Positions 14,643-21,669 of a DNA stretch of 25,395 nucleotides are shown here, one piece after another. The DNA is taken from positions 1-25,395 of the forward strand of contig JBBRDQ010000051.1 in the NCBI GenBank assembly GCA_038203695.1, in the 5' to 3' direction. The notes under the pieces are model-generated. The model was given only the letters and a program-made list of their open reading frames with translations. It had not been told where the DNA came from and did no database searches. Each line of letters begins with the position of its first letter. Positions within the stretch are counted from its first letter, which is position 1. The position numbers and the translations under genes were made by a program. Origin of the DNA: M3007 sp038203695. Its GTDB lineage: Bacteria; Bacteroidota; Bacteroidia; Chitinophagales; Saprospiraceae.

Positions 14643-15974
14643 ATGAACAAACTTTGGCTCATTGTCCGACGCGAATACCTCACGCGGGTCCGCAAGCGGT
14701 CTTTTATCATCGCAACCTTACTGGCACCGTTGGGGCTGGTGATCTATACCTTAGTAATTGTTGGCCTGGCGAAGTACCAGGGCGGCGACGAGATTAAAGT
14801 AGCCGTTTTGGACGAAGGCAAAATGGTGAAAATACTGCCGGACGAAAAGGGGATCCGTTACATCCCGTCGCAGGGTCAGACGCTCGAACAACTCAAGGCC
14901 AAGGTGACGGCCGGAGAGATCGACGGCGTGCTGCGCATCCCGCCATTGCCCAAACTGGATACCAAAAACGTAACGATTTACTACTATGCCGAGGAGAAAC
15001 TGGCGCCGGAAAAAAGCGATAAGATGGAAAGCAAGATCACGCAGCGGATTCGCGACTTTAAAATCGATTCCCTGCGCTACGATCGCAAACAACTGGAAGG
15101 ACTAGACACGGAAGTCTCTATCGACCCGGAATCCATTTCCGGCCTGGCCGAAGACGAACAGAGTAAATACTCGTCGATGGTGGGCATCATGCTGGGTTTT
15201 GTGATGGCATTTATCATGTTTTTCATGGTGATCATGTACGGCAACCTGGTGATGCGTTCGGTTATGGAAGAAAAAACCAACCGGATCGTGGAAGTAATGA
15301 TGTCGTCGGTGCGGCCATTTCAATTGATGCTGGGCAAAATTATCGGCGCAGGCAGCGTAGGGCTGACACAGGTACTGGCCTGGATCGTATTGAGTACTGC
15401 AGTGTGGTTTTTATTAATTCCGGTACTCGCCGGCGTCGACCCGCAAACCTTGCAGCAATCGGGCGGAATGGCGGGTGCAGCCCCACAAATCGATCCCGAT
15501 CAGGCGCAGGATATGGCGGCTAAAATGTTTAGCGAGATTGGTCGCCAGAACTGGCCGTTGCTCATCGGGGCCTTTATCATTTTCTTTTTGGGCGGGTACT
15601 TTATTTACGCGTCTTTGTTCGCGGCCATCGGATCGGCAATGAGCGACGATTTGGGCGAAGGTCAGGCGCTGACACTGCCGGTTACGATCCCGATTATTGT
15701 CGCATTTTACATTGTCACCATGGCCGGTATGCGCAACCCGGACAGCGATTTGATGGTATTTGCCTCCATGTTTCCGCTGTTTTCACCGATTGTGATGCCG
15801 TTCCGGATGGCTTTCAATCCGCCCTGGTGGCAGGTCGCACTGTCGCTCATATTGGTAATTGCCGCCGCTTTCTTCTTTGTGTGGCTGGCCGGCAGGGTTT
15901 ATCGCGTCGGTATTTTGATGTACGGCAAAAAAGTAACGTTTAAGGAAATCGGCAAGTGGATGTTCCGGCCCTGA
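14643..15974 (+). CDS. ABC-2 family transporter permease (NatB-like)
   Basis: 443 aa integral membrane protein. One membrane segment (~20-44) follows the N-terminal WLIVRREYLTRVRKRSF motif typical of ABC-2 permeases. A soluble extracytoplasmic domain (~45-175) comes next, then further hydrophobic segments at about 178-200, 240-262, 305-330, 345-362 and 395-420. The EEKTNRIVEVMMSSVRPFQLMLGKI phrase (~208-235) is the conserved coupling region of NatB-type permeases. It pairs with the ATPase encoded upstream to form an exporter of unknown substrate. The ATG at 14643 is preceded by an A/T-rich stretch without a Shine-Dalgarno site. The stop is 14 nt from the convergent glycosyltransferase gene. 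Confidence 0.9.
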   Translation: MNKLWLIVRREYLTRVRKRSFIIATLLAPLGLVIYTLVIVGLAKYQGGDEIKVAVLDEGKMVKILPDEKGIRYIPSQGQTLEQLKAKVTAGEIDGVLRIPPLPKLDTKNVTIYYYAEEKLAPEKSDKMESKITQRIRDFKIDSLRYDRKQLEGLDTEVSIDPESISGLAEDEQSKYSSMVGIMLGFVMAFIMFFMVIMYGNLVMRSVMEEKTNRIVEVMMSSVRPFQLMLGKIIGAGSVGLTQVLAWIVLSTAVWFLLIPVLAGVDPQTLQQSGGMAGAAPQIDPDQAQDMAAKMFSEIGRQNWPLLIGAFIIFFLGGYFIYASLFAAIGSAMSDDLGEGQALTLPVTIPIIVAFYIVTMAGMRNPDSDLMVFASMFPLFSPIVMPFRMAFNPPWWQVALSLILVIAAAFFFVWLAGRVYRVGILMYGKKVTFKEIGKWMFRP

Positions 15975-15988
15975 TGAATGTCGGAAGT

Positions 15989-16579
15989 TTAGAAAGCAGT
16001 CAGCCGTAGCCAGTCTGCTTCCGTATCCACATCAGCGAGCATGGGCAGCAGGGCGTACGCACGTCCTGCTGCCCGTATTTTTTCCAGGGTGACTGCGCGG
16101 ACCGTTGCGGTGCTCCATTCAATATCGTAAAATAAAGCGGATTCTAACTGTTTCATTCCCAGCAAGTAATAACCGCCATCGGGTACCGGACCGATCACAA
16201 AATCCGCGTGGTCGAGGGCGTCGAAGGCCTGTTGCAGCATAGCCCCGGTCAATTCCGGACAGTCGCTGCCAATGATCAATGCTTTGGTAGCGCCTTCGGC
16301 AAAAGCCGTGCGGAAAGCAGCTTCCATGCGCTCGCCCAGATCGCCGGTATGCTGGATTCTTTTGTCAAAGTCAACATTGGACCAGTCGTCTTGTAAGTCG
16401 ACAATGTCGCTGTACCACAAAAGTCGCTGGGCCGCCACATCCTGGGCCGCCAGGCGGGTTTTTTCCAGTAAAATACGATAAATCCGCAGTGCTTCGGGGG
16501 CTCCAACGGTGCGGGCCAGGCGGGTTTTTACTTGTCCCAGCTGTGGATTGCGAATAAAAATCAGAAGTGTATGCTGCAT
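15989..16579 (-). CDS. TIGR04282 / DUF2064 family glycosyltransferase
   Basis: 196 aa from the ATG at 16579; an alternative start six codons upstream is less likely. It has the nucleotide-binding start IFIRNPQLGQVKTRLA, the metal/sugar motif GSDCPELT (~100) and GPVPDGGYYLLG, all hallmarks of the TIGR04282 group, a CofC-like GT-A fold often annotated as arsenosugar biosynthesis glycosyltransferase. No arsenic genes are near, so that annotation should be taken only as a family label. A -7-like TTACTTTG (16591-16584) ends four bases before the ATG, suggesting a leaderless transcript. The gene diverges from dnaX across about 90 bp and converges with the ABC permease. Confidence 0.88.
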   Translation of the reverse strand: MQHTLLIFIRNPQLGQVKTRLARTVGAPEALRIYRILLEKTRLAAQDVAAQRLLWYSDIVDLQDDWSNVDFDKRIQHTGDLGERMEAAFRTAFAEGATKALIIGSDCPELTGAMLQQAFDALDHADFVIGPVPDGGYYLLGMKQLESALFYDIEWSTATVRAVTLEKIRAAGRAYALLPMLADVDTEADWLRLTAF

Positions 16580-16583
16580 GCTG

Positions 16584-16591
16584 CAAAGTAA
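16584..16591 (-). promoter_or_regulatory. -7-like element at leaderless distance from the glycosyltransferase ATG
   Basis: The minus strand reads TTACTTTG, one mismatch from TAnnTTTG, then CAGC and the ATG at 16579. The 4-nt spacing equals that of the gene at 1699. No -33 box. Confidence 0.4.
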
Positions 16592-16655
16592 GGACAAAAT
16601 TTATTTTGTGGAAAACTTACCCGCCTGCCGGCTGCCAATCTCCGTAAATCCGTCG

Positions 16656-16663
16656 TACATTTG
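16656..16663 (+). promoter_or_regulatory. -7 element of dnaX
   Basis: TACATTTG, an exact TAnnTTTG, ends 7 nt before the ATG at 16671, so the transcript should start at or just before the start codon. No TTG at -33 distance. Confidence 0.55.
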
Positions 16664-16670
16664 TGAGACT

Positions 16671-18416
16671 ATGAGTAATTTCGTCGTATCGGCCCGTAAG
16701 TATCGGCCCCAGCGTTTTGCCGACGTCGTGGGACAGCAGCATGTGGCCGGCACCCTCAAAAATGCCTTAGCCACCGACCATGTCGCCCATGCTTTTCTCT
16801 TTACCGGCCCGCGGGGCGTAGGTAAGACGACCTGTGCGCGGATTCTTGCCAAAATCCTCAACTGCGAAAACCGCACGCCGGAATACGAAGCCTGTAATGA
16901 ATGCAGTTCCTGCAAGTCGTTCAATGAAAACGCTTCCTTCAATATTATCGAGCTCGACGCAGCGAGTAATAACTCCGTCGAGCATATCCGCGCGCTGACC
17001 GAACAAGTGCGTTTTCAGCCGCAACAAGGTCGTTACAAGGTGTTTATCATCGACGAGGTGCACATGTTGTCCAATCAGGCCTTCAATGCCTTTCTGAAAA
17101 CCCTGGAGGAGCCGCCGCCATACGCTATTTTTATCCTGGCGACGACCGAGAAGCACAAGATCATCCCAACCATTCTTTCCCGCTGCCAGATTTTTGATTT
17201 CCGGCGGATCACCATTGCGGATATGGTCTTGCATTTGCAAGGCATTTGTGCCAAAGAAGGGATTGATGCAGAGGAAGATGCGTTACATATCATTGCCCAG
17301 AAAGCCGATGGTGCTTTGCGCGACGCATTGTCTATTTTTGACCGGATTACCAGTTTTTCCGGCAAAAAAATTCGTTACAACGACGTTATTGAAAACCTGA
17401 ATGTCCTCGATTACGATTATTATTTTCAGATAACCGACGCGTTACTGGCAGAAGATACGCCGGCGCTGCTCAACCTGTTCGACCAGATCCTGCGCAAGGG
17501 TTTCGAGCCGGATATTTTTATGAATGGCCTGGCCGAACACCTGCGCAATGTGCTGGTTTGTAAAGATACCGCGACCCTTGGATTGCTGGAAGTGGGTGAG
17601 AATCTCCGCGAACGCTACCGCCGCCAAGCTGCCCTGGCCCCCGCGTCCTTTCTACTGACGGCCCTCAATCTCGCCAATGATTGCGATGTGAATTTCAAAA
17701 TGGCCCGCCACAAACGGCTGCATATTGAACTGGCCTTGCTGAAAATGTGCTACATCAACCGCGCAGTCCAGGCCGCCCAGCAGAACGGGCAGGAAAAAAA
17801 AAATCCTGAACTGACGCAACCGGCCATTTCTGCCCCCCCCACTACAAATGGTGCCGCTACAGTGGTCGAAAAACCCGCCGTTGCCAATGGCAATGCCCAT
17901 GTTTTAGGCCAGTCTGAAGTGGCGGAACTGAAAATGGGCCTGAAACTTGGCCTGAAAAAGGCCGAGCCAGTGTCCCTGCGCCTGGACGCGTACGAAACCG
18001 CCGTCGCCGTAGAAGAGGCCCATAATGCCGCTATGGAAAGCCGTCTGTCGCTGGAAAACGCCCGCGTTGAATGGAAAAACTACGCACAATCGGTCGAATC
18101 TAACCTGGTGCGCATGGCGCTGATGGGCGCTGACCTCCGCTTGTCCGACAAAATACTCATTGCCACCGTCCGCACCCACACCGATCGCAGTCACCTGCAA
18201 AACGAGACCATGCGCGTCATGGATTTTTTGCGGGAGCACCTGCACGACCTGGCGCTGAAAATTCAGATCGAAATGGATGAAACGAAGGCGCAGGAGCAAG
18301 TGATTGTCAAGCCGGCACGGTTGCTTACAAAAACGGAAAGGCTTAACCAATGGAAACAGGAACATCCACTGGTTAATGAATTAGTCACTAAATTTGATTT
18401 GAAATTAGAAGAATAA
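16671..18416 (+). CDS. dnaX: DNA polymerase III subunit gamma/tau
   Basis: 581 aa AAA+ clamp-loader subunit. Walker A GPRGVGKT is at 46-53; the zinc-binding Cys are C65, C75, C78 and C81; Walker B IIDEVH is at ~126-131; sensor-1 ATTEKHK is near 157; SRC is at 170-172. Domain III (~230-368) completes the loader core. A low-complexity Ala/Pro/Asn-rich linker (~375-440) and a C-terminal helical domain (~480-581) form the tau-specific part. The start is set by the conserved MSNFVVSARKYRP opening and a -7 element 7 nt upstream; a longer upstream frame is rejected. A run of ten A at codons 375-378 offers a slip to immediate stops, which would yield a ~379-residue gamma form. The gene diverges from the TIGR04282 gene; no clear terminator follows. 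Confidence 0.95.
   Translation: MSNFVVSARKYRPQRFADVVGQQHVAGTLKNALATDHVAHAFLFTGPRGVGKTTCARILAKILNCENRTPEYEACNECSSCKSFNENASFNIIELDAASNNSVEHIRALTEQVRFQPQQGRYKVFIIDEVHMLSNQAFNAFLKTLEEPPPYAIFILATTEKHKIIPTILSRCQIFDFRRITIADMVLHLQGICAKEGIDAEEDALHIIAQKADGALRDALSIFDRITSFSGKKIRYNDVIENLNVLDYDYYFQITDALLAEDTPALLNLFDQILRKGFEPDIFMNGLAEHLRNVLVCKDTATLGLLEVGENLRERYRRQAALAPASFLLTALNLANDCDVNFKMARHKRLHIELALLKMCYINRAVQAAQQNGQEKKNPELTQPAISAPPTTNGAATVVEKPAVANGNAHVLGQSEVAELKMGLKLGLKKAEPVSLRLDAYETAVAVEEAHNAAMESRLSLENARVEWKNYAQSVESNLVRMALMGADLRLSDKILIATVRTHTDRSHLQNETMRVMDFLREHLHDLALKIQIEMDETKAQEQVIVKPARLLTKTERLNQWKQEHPLVNELVTKFDLKLEE
17794..17814 (+). promoter_or_regulatory. Candidate dnaX slippage/frameshift site (A10) with stops in both shifted frames
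   Basis: Ten consecutive A (17794-17803) span codons GAA AAA AAA AAT. Adding one A, or a -1 ribosomal shift on A-AAA-AAA, gives Lys-Ser then TGA at 17807-17809. Removing one A, or a +1 shift, gives Ile-Leu-Asn then TGA at 17812-17814. The site lies just after the clamp-loader core, where gamma ends in species known to make it by frameshift (Escherichia coli) or transcriptional slippage (Thermus). Product formation is inferred. Confidence 0.65.
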
Positions 18417-18589
18417 TAGCCCATACGAATTACAGGATTCATGCCCACAACCAATGGTGTTAGCAACAATGTGTACGCATCGAAAACTTGGTACAATGGA
18501 AATCGGATGTGGGACGTTGACAACAAAACCGCACGGACAAGTACGATTATAAGTAAAGTGTATGCCAAAAATGCGGCTTTTGCCTTGTT

Positions 18590-19645
18590 ATGCGTCGTTT
18601 GCTGAATGTCCTTCCCAAGTCGCTGGTCTTTTTAGGGGTACTATTGCATGTTATCCCGCTTTTTGCACAGGAAAATCTCGTCTTAAACCCCGGTTTTGAG
18701 GAAGCGCTGCACGACAAACCGAAATCCTGGTACAACATCGGCAGCGTGGATTATTATCGCAACCGCACATTGATAAAAAATGGCAACGATCCCGATCCCG
18801 AATATCCCGTGCCTTTCGCCGGCAATAATTACATCGGCATCCGGGCTTTTGACGACGCCACGGAATTGAGCATAGGCCGATTAAAAGAGCCATTAAAGCA
18901 AGGTCAATGGTACAAGATCAGCTGCCAGGTGTTTCGGCCACTGGCTGATTGCAACAAACCGGTGCCGGGGATTTCCATAGTGCTGGTCGATTCGATAGCA
19001 AAATCAACGCATTGGTACGGCTTCCATCAACGAATTCCTTTTTTGCTTTTGAAACCAGTCGCTCAATCGGGTAAAAATCAACTTATTGACGGCTTTGAAT
19101 GGACCCGCGTTTTTACGTATTACTTAGCAGCTGGCGGTGAACGGTTTATATGGGTGGGTAATATACTGGGTGCAAATGCGGGGCAAATAAAGAGCATCGG
19201 GCAAAATGCTCCATTGCCGGTTATCCCAAAAACGGACGTTTTACATTGTGAATATCAGTATTATTACGACGAATTTGTCGTGACGACAACCATTAACCCG
19301 CATGAAACACTGCTGACCATTCGCGACATTACTTTTGATGTGGGCAGTACGGCGATCACCCAAATGGATGATATGCAGCTGAAATTACTGCTGGCATTGC
19401 TCGCAGATTATCCGATGTATAAAGTCGAGGTGACGGGCCATACGGATGCAGACGGTACGGAAACTGCCAATGTGAAATTATCGGAAAAGCGGGCAACAGC
19501 CGTAAAGAACTGGCTGACGACCAACGGAATAAATGAGACACGCATTGCTGCAAAAGGCATGGGTGAATCACGACCTTTATTCCCGGAAGATAATGATGCA
19601 CACAAGGCCCTGAATCGCCGGGTTGAAATTCGAATTCTGCATTAA
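18590..19645 (+). CDS. OmpA-family protein with N-terminal carbohydrate-binding-like domain
   Basis: 351 aa. The signal peptide ends at PLFAQ (residue ~27). The mature N-terminus ENLVLNPGFEE...PKSWYNIGSVDYY opens a galactose-binding-like beta-sandwich (~28-210), a combination common in Bacteroidota OmpA proteins. The C-terminal OmpA domain (~240-351) has G283-H-T-D286, LSEKRATAVKNWL, GMGESRP and N342-R-R-V-E346, including the Asp and Arg that bind diaminopimelate of peptidoglycan. It should sit in the periplasm tethering the outer membrane to the wall. The lipoprotein gene 53 nt downstream on the same strand may be co-transcribed. The 173-nt gap before it (18417-18589) holds no recognisable gene and no consensus promoter. 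Confidence 0.88.
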   Translation: MRRLLNVLPKSLVFLGVLLHVIPLFAQENLVLNPGFEEALHDKPKSWYNIGSVDYYRNRTLIKNGNDPDPEYPVPFAGNNYIGIRAFDDATELSIGRLKEPLKQGQWYKISCQVFRPLADCNKPVPGISIVLVDSIAKSTHWYGFHQRIPFLLLKPVAQSGKNQLIDGFEWTRVFTYYLAAGGERFIWVGNILGANAGQIKSIGQNAPLPVIPKTDVLHCEYQYYYDEFVVTTTINPHETLLTIRDITFDVGSTAITQMDDMQLKLLLALLADYPMYKVEVTGHTDADGTETANVKLSEKRATAVKNWLTTNGINETRIAAKGMGESRPLFPEDNDAHKALNRRVEIRILH

Positions 19646-19698
19646 CCTGGTAGTCAATAATTTAGAAATAATTTTCACCTATATAATCACCAACTACC

Positions 19699-20577
19699 AT
19701 GATGAACAAATGTATTTCCCTGTTAGCCACCTTGCTGATTTCTTCTTGTACCGTACTTTATTTTGACAAGCCAATGCCGGAGAAGGCAGACCTGCTGGCG
19801 ACTTTCCCGGCATATTTGCCCGGCTTGTACGAAATACAGGAAGAGCCATTGGCAGAAGGCTTTGAAATCGAACACTCCGTGATCGGCAAATATGTCAAGG
19901 AATTTTTACGCTTAGAGCCGGCGGAAAATAATACCAAAATGGTGGTGTTGGCGGAAAGCCGTATTTTGGTAAAAGACCTTCCGCAAATTAGAGCGGCGCT
20001 GGCCAAGACGCAGGCAGAAGGAGCGATCCTCGATTTTACGGTTACGGATCACTTGATCTACTACGAAACCAGTAAATTTCTGGAGGATGGCAAGCCCCAA
20101 AAAGGCGGGCAATATATTACCTTGAACAAAGACGGCGATTATTTGATTATCGCACAATCGACGCATCCGGGTTATATTTTTGACCTGGGCCAAAAAACGC
20201 AGACGGAATTTGAAGACGGCGGCCCATCTGCTATGACCTATGGTATCTACCAGGAAACGGATAGTGTGAAAACACAAACCCGAGGTATGGTTTCGAAATC
20301 CGGCGTCGATGCACTGTATTTTAATTTGCAGGATACGCCTGATAAATGGATGCTGATTTATATTGCCAAAGTAACGCCGACCGATTTGCTGCTCTTGCAT
20401 TCCGCAAATATTGAGGAAGATACACTAAAGGCGAACGCGGCATATTACAATGCGGTCACGCCGTTTCGGAAGGACGGCGATAATTATGTAATCAGCCCGG
20501 ATAATCAACAGCTTGGTATTTTGCTGAGCGACCAAAAGTTATTTAAACGCCTGCGGTTACACAGGATTTCCAATTGA
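19699..20577 (+). CDS. Hypothetical lipoprotein, 292 aa
   Basis: The N-terminus has a lipoprotein signal with lipobox I14-S-S-C17, following a Met-Met start; the second ATG (19702) is equally possible. The mature protein is beta-rich with repeated short strands (MVVLAESRILVKDL, YITLNKDGDYLIIAQST, YFNLQDTPDKWMLIYIAKVT) and no further membrane segment. I recognise no family. It lies 53 nt after the OmpA gene and 68 nt before the Crp/Fnr gene, all on the same strand, so it could be part of an envelope-related unit. The location is probably the periplasmic side of the outer or inner membrane. Confidence 0.75.
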   Translation: MMNKCISLLATLLISSCTVLYFDKPMPEKADLLATFPAYLPGLYEIQEEPLAEGFEIEHSVIGKYVKEFLRLEPAENNTKMVVLAESRILVKDLPQIRAALAKTQAEGAILDFTVTDHLIYYETSKFLEDGKPQKGGQYITLNKDGDYLIIAQSTHPGYIFDLGQKTQTEFEDGGPSAMTYGIYQETDSVKTQTRGMVSKSGVDALYFNLQDTPDKWMLIYIAKVTPTDLLLLHSANIEEDTLKANAAYYNAVTPFRKDGDNYVISPDNQQLGILLSDQKLFKRLRLHRISN

Positions 20578-20599
20578 TGCGGAACCGGATTACCTTCGC

Positions 20600-20641
20600 A
20601 ATGCGTAATGCGTAATTCGTAATTTTTAATTCGTAATTGAT
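20600..20641. repeat. Heptanucleotide tandem repeat (6 units)
   Basis: Six 7-nt units in phase: AATGCGT, AATGCGT, AATTCGT, AATTTTT, AATTCGT, AATTGAT. The array ends 4 nt before the ATG at 20646 and fills most of the gap after the lipoprotein gene. Similar short heptanucleotide repeats (ACGAATT type on the other strand) recur between genes in several bacterial groups; copy number elsewhere in this genome cannot be seen. Confidence 0.8.
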
Positions 20642-20645
20642 CAAA

Positions 20646-21338
20646 ATGGAGCCGCAAGCCCTCTGGCACTTGGAAAATATTGATATGAACCACCTGCTGT
20701 GTCCCCTCAAACTGGGTGATGCAGAGATTATGGGGCATCATTTGCATAAAACCTTCAAAAAAGGCGAAACGGTTTTCATCCCGAACGACCTGTCAGATCG
20801 GGTGTTTTTTATCCGCGCTGGCCGCATCAAAATTTCGGCCATGAATGAGGAAGGTAAAGAAGTTACCAAGGCTATCCTGGGTATGGGCGAGGTTTTTGGC
20901 GAACTTACCTTACTCGGCGAAGAACGCCGCCGCGACTTTGCAACAGCGCTGGAAGACACGACAGCCTGTGTAGTGACCCGCGAAGAATTGCAATACCTCA
21001 TGCGCGATCGCTCCGATCTGAACCTGTTTTTTATGAAAATGTTCGGCACCCGCCAACTGGAAATGGAGCGCCGGCTGGAATCGCTGGTCTTTCGCGACAG
21101 CCGCAGCCGCATTGTGGAGTTTTTAGTGGATTTAACCCATAAAAAAGGCCAACGTGTTGGTTATGAATGGGTTATTCGCAATTTTATCACCCACCAGGAA
21201 ATTGCGAATCTCACCGCTACCAGCCGCCAGACAGTCACCACAACGCTCAATGACCTGCGCGCCGACAAAATACTCACCTTCAACCGCAGTCGCTTGTTGA
21301 TCCGCGATCTCGAAAAACTCCAGGCTTCTGTGCGGTAG
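20646..21338 (+). CDS. Crp/Fnr family transcriptional regulator
   Basis: 230 aa. The N-terminal cyclic-nucleotide-binding-like beta-roll (~15-115) contains FKKGETVFIPNDLSDRVFFIRAGRIKI and the MGEVFGELTLLGEERRRDFATALEDT segment. The latter lacks the usual Arg-Ala/Ser phosphate-binding signature of cAMP receptors, so the ligand is unknown; there is no Cys cluster for an Fnr-type iron-sulfur centre. A dimerisation helix (~117-140) and a winged HTH (~165-222, THQEIANLTATSRQTVTTTLNDLRADKIL) follow. The ATG at 20646 is chosen over a TTG three codons upstream; a later ATG at 20682 is possible. The heptanucleotide repeat sits directly before the start codon. Targets are unknown; the large receptor gene begins 331 nt downstream. 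Confidence 0.88.
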   Translation: MEPQALWHLENIDMNHLLCPLKLGDAEIMGHHLHKTFKKGETVFIPNDLSDRVFFIRAGRIKISAMNEEGKEVTKAILGMGEVFGELTLLGEERRRDFATALEDTTACVVTREELQYLMRDRSDLNLFFMKMFGTRQLEMERRLESLVFRDSRSRIVEFLVDLTHKKGQRVGYEWVIRNFITHQEIANLTATSRQTVTTTLNDLRADKILTFNRSRLLIRDLEKLQASVR

Positions 21339-21562
21339 CGCAGACCGCGTTGCTTTCGTCCGCCAAAAATCGCCATTCGTCCAGCGAAACGCGCCATTCA
21401 CCCTTTCCATGCATCCCGCGTGTAACCTCCCTGTCTTTCTATCCGTCTTGTGAACGTTTTGCAGCCATTTAGATATACACTACAATCACTGACCAACGCC
21501 GAAATCCTGTTTTGCAGGCACCCGCCAAACCATTCGTCGTTTAAAAATGACAATTCATAACA

Positions 21563-21577
21563 CAATACCGGGTATTG
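21563..21577. promoter_or_regulatory. Palindrome upstream of receptor promoter, possible operator
   Basis: CAATACC (21563-21569) and GGTATTG (21571-21577) are exact reverse complements around one central G, ending 35 nt before the -7 element. Position and symmetry suit a dimeric regulator; which one is unknown. Confidence 0.35.
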
Positions 21578-21612
21578 GTAGGTTCTATGTTTTACAAGTT
21601 ACTGCTTGCTGT

Positions 21613-21620
21613 TACATTTG
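21613..21620 (+). promoter_or_regulatory. -7 element of the receptor gene
   Basis: TACATTTG, an exact TAnnTTTG, 49 nt before the ATG at 21670, predicting a leader of about 43 nt. No convincing -33 box; TTTTAC lies at about the right distance. Confidence 0.5.
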
Positions 21621-21669
21621 CTCCATCAAATCTGGTTTCCAACTTTCGAGTACACACAAAAACTACTGT

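Larger units (their letters stand above)
21339..21669 (+). other. 331-nt upstream region of the outer-membrane receptor gene
   Basis: No gene was found. An in-frame open stretch from 21547 would extend the receptor N-terminally but is upstream of the predicted promoter and would bury the signal peptide. The region holds a 15-nt near-perfect palindrome (21563-21577) and a -7 element (21613-21620). The first 200 nt show nothing recognisable. Confidence 0.5.

Noticed and set aside
14459..14797. 112-codon open frame spanning the gap between the ABC genes
   Set aside because: It runs into the permease gene in another frame and shows no recognisable protein features.
16509..16670. Upstream in-frame extension of dnaX
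   Set aside because: It overlaps the divergent glycosyltransferase gene and lies upstream of the -7 element; the conserved DnaX N-terminus begins at 16671.
17833..17840. Run of eight C in the dnaX linker as a second slippage site
   Set aside because: It lies in the low-complexity linker downstream of the A10 site and I see no comparable stop arrangement or precedent.
18417..18589. Possible gene remnant or promoter between dnaX and the OmpA gene
   Set aside because: No frame shows a family match and no -7 consensus was found; treated as plain intergenic sequence.
21547..21669. Upstream in-frame extension of the receptor
   Set aside because: It would bury the signal peptide and lies mostly upstream of the predicted transcription start.
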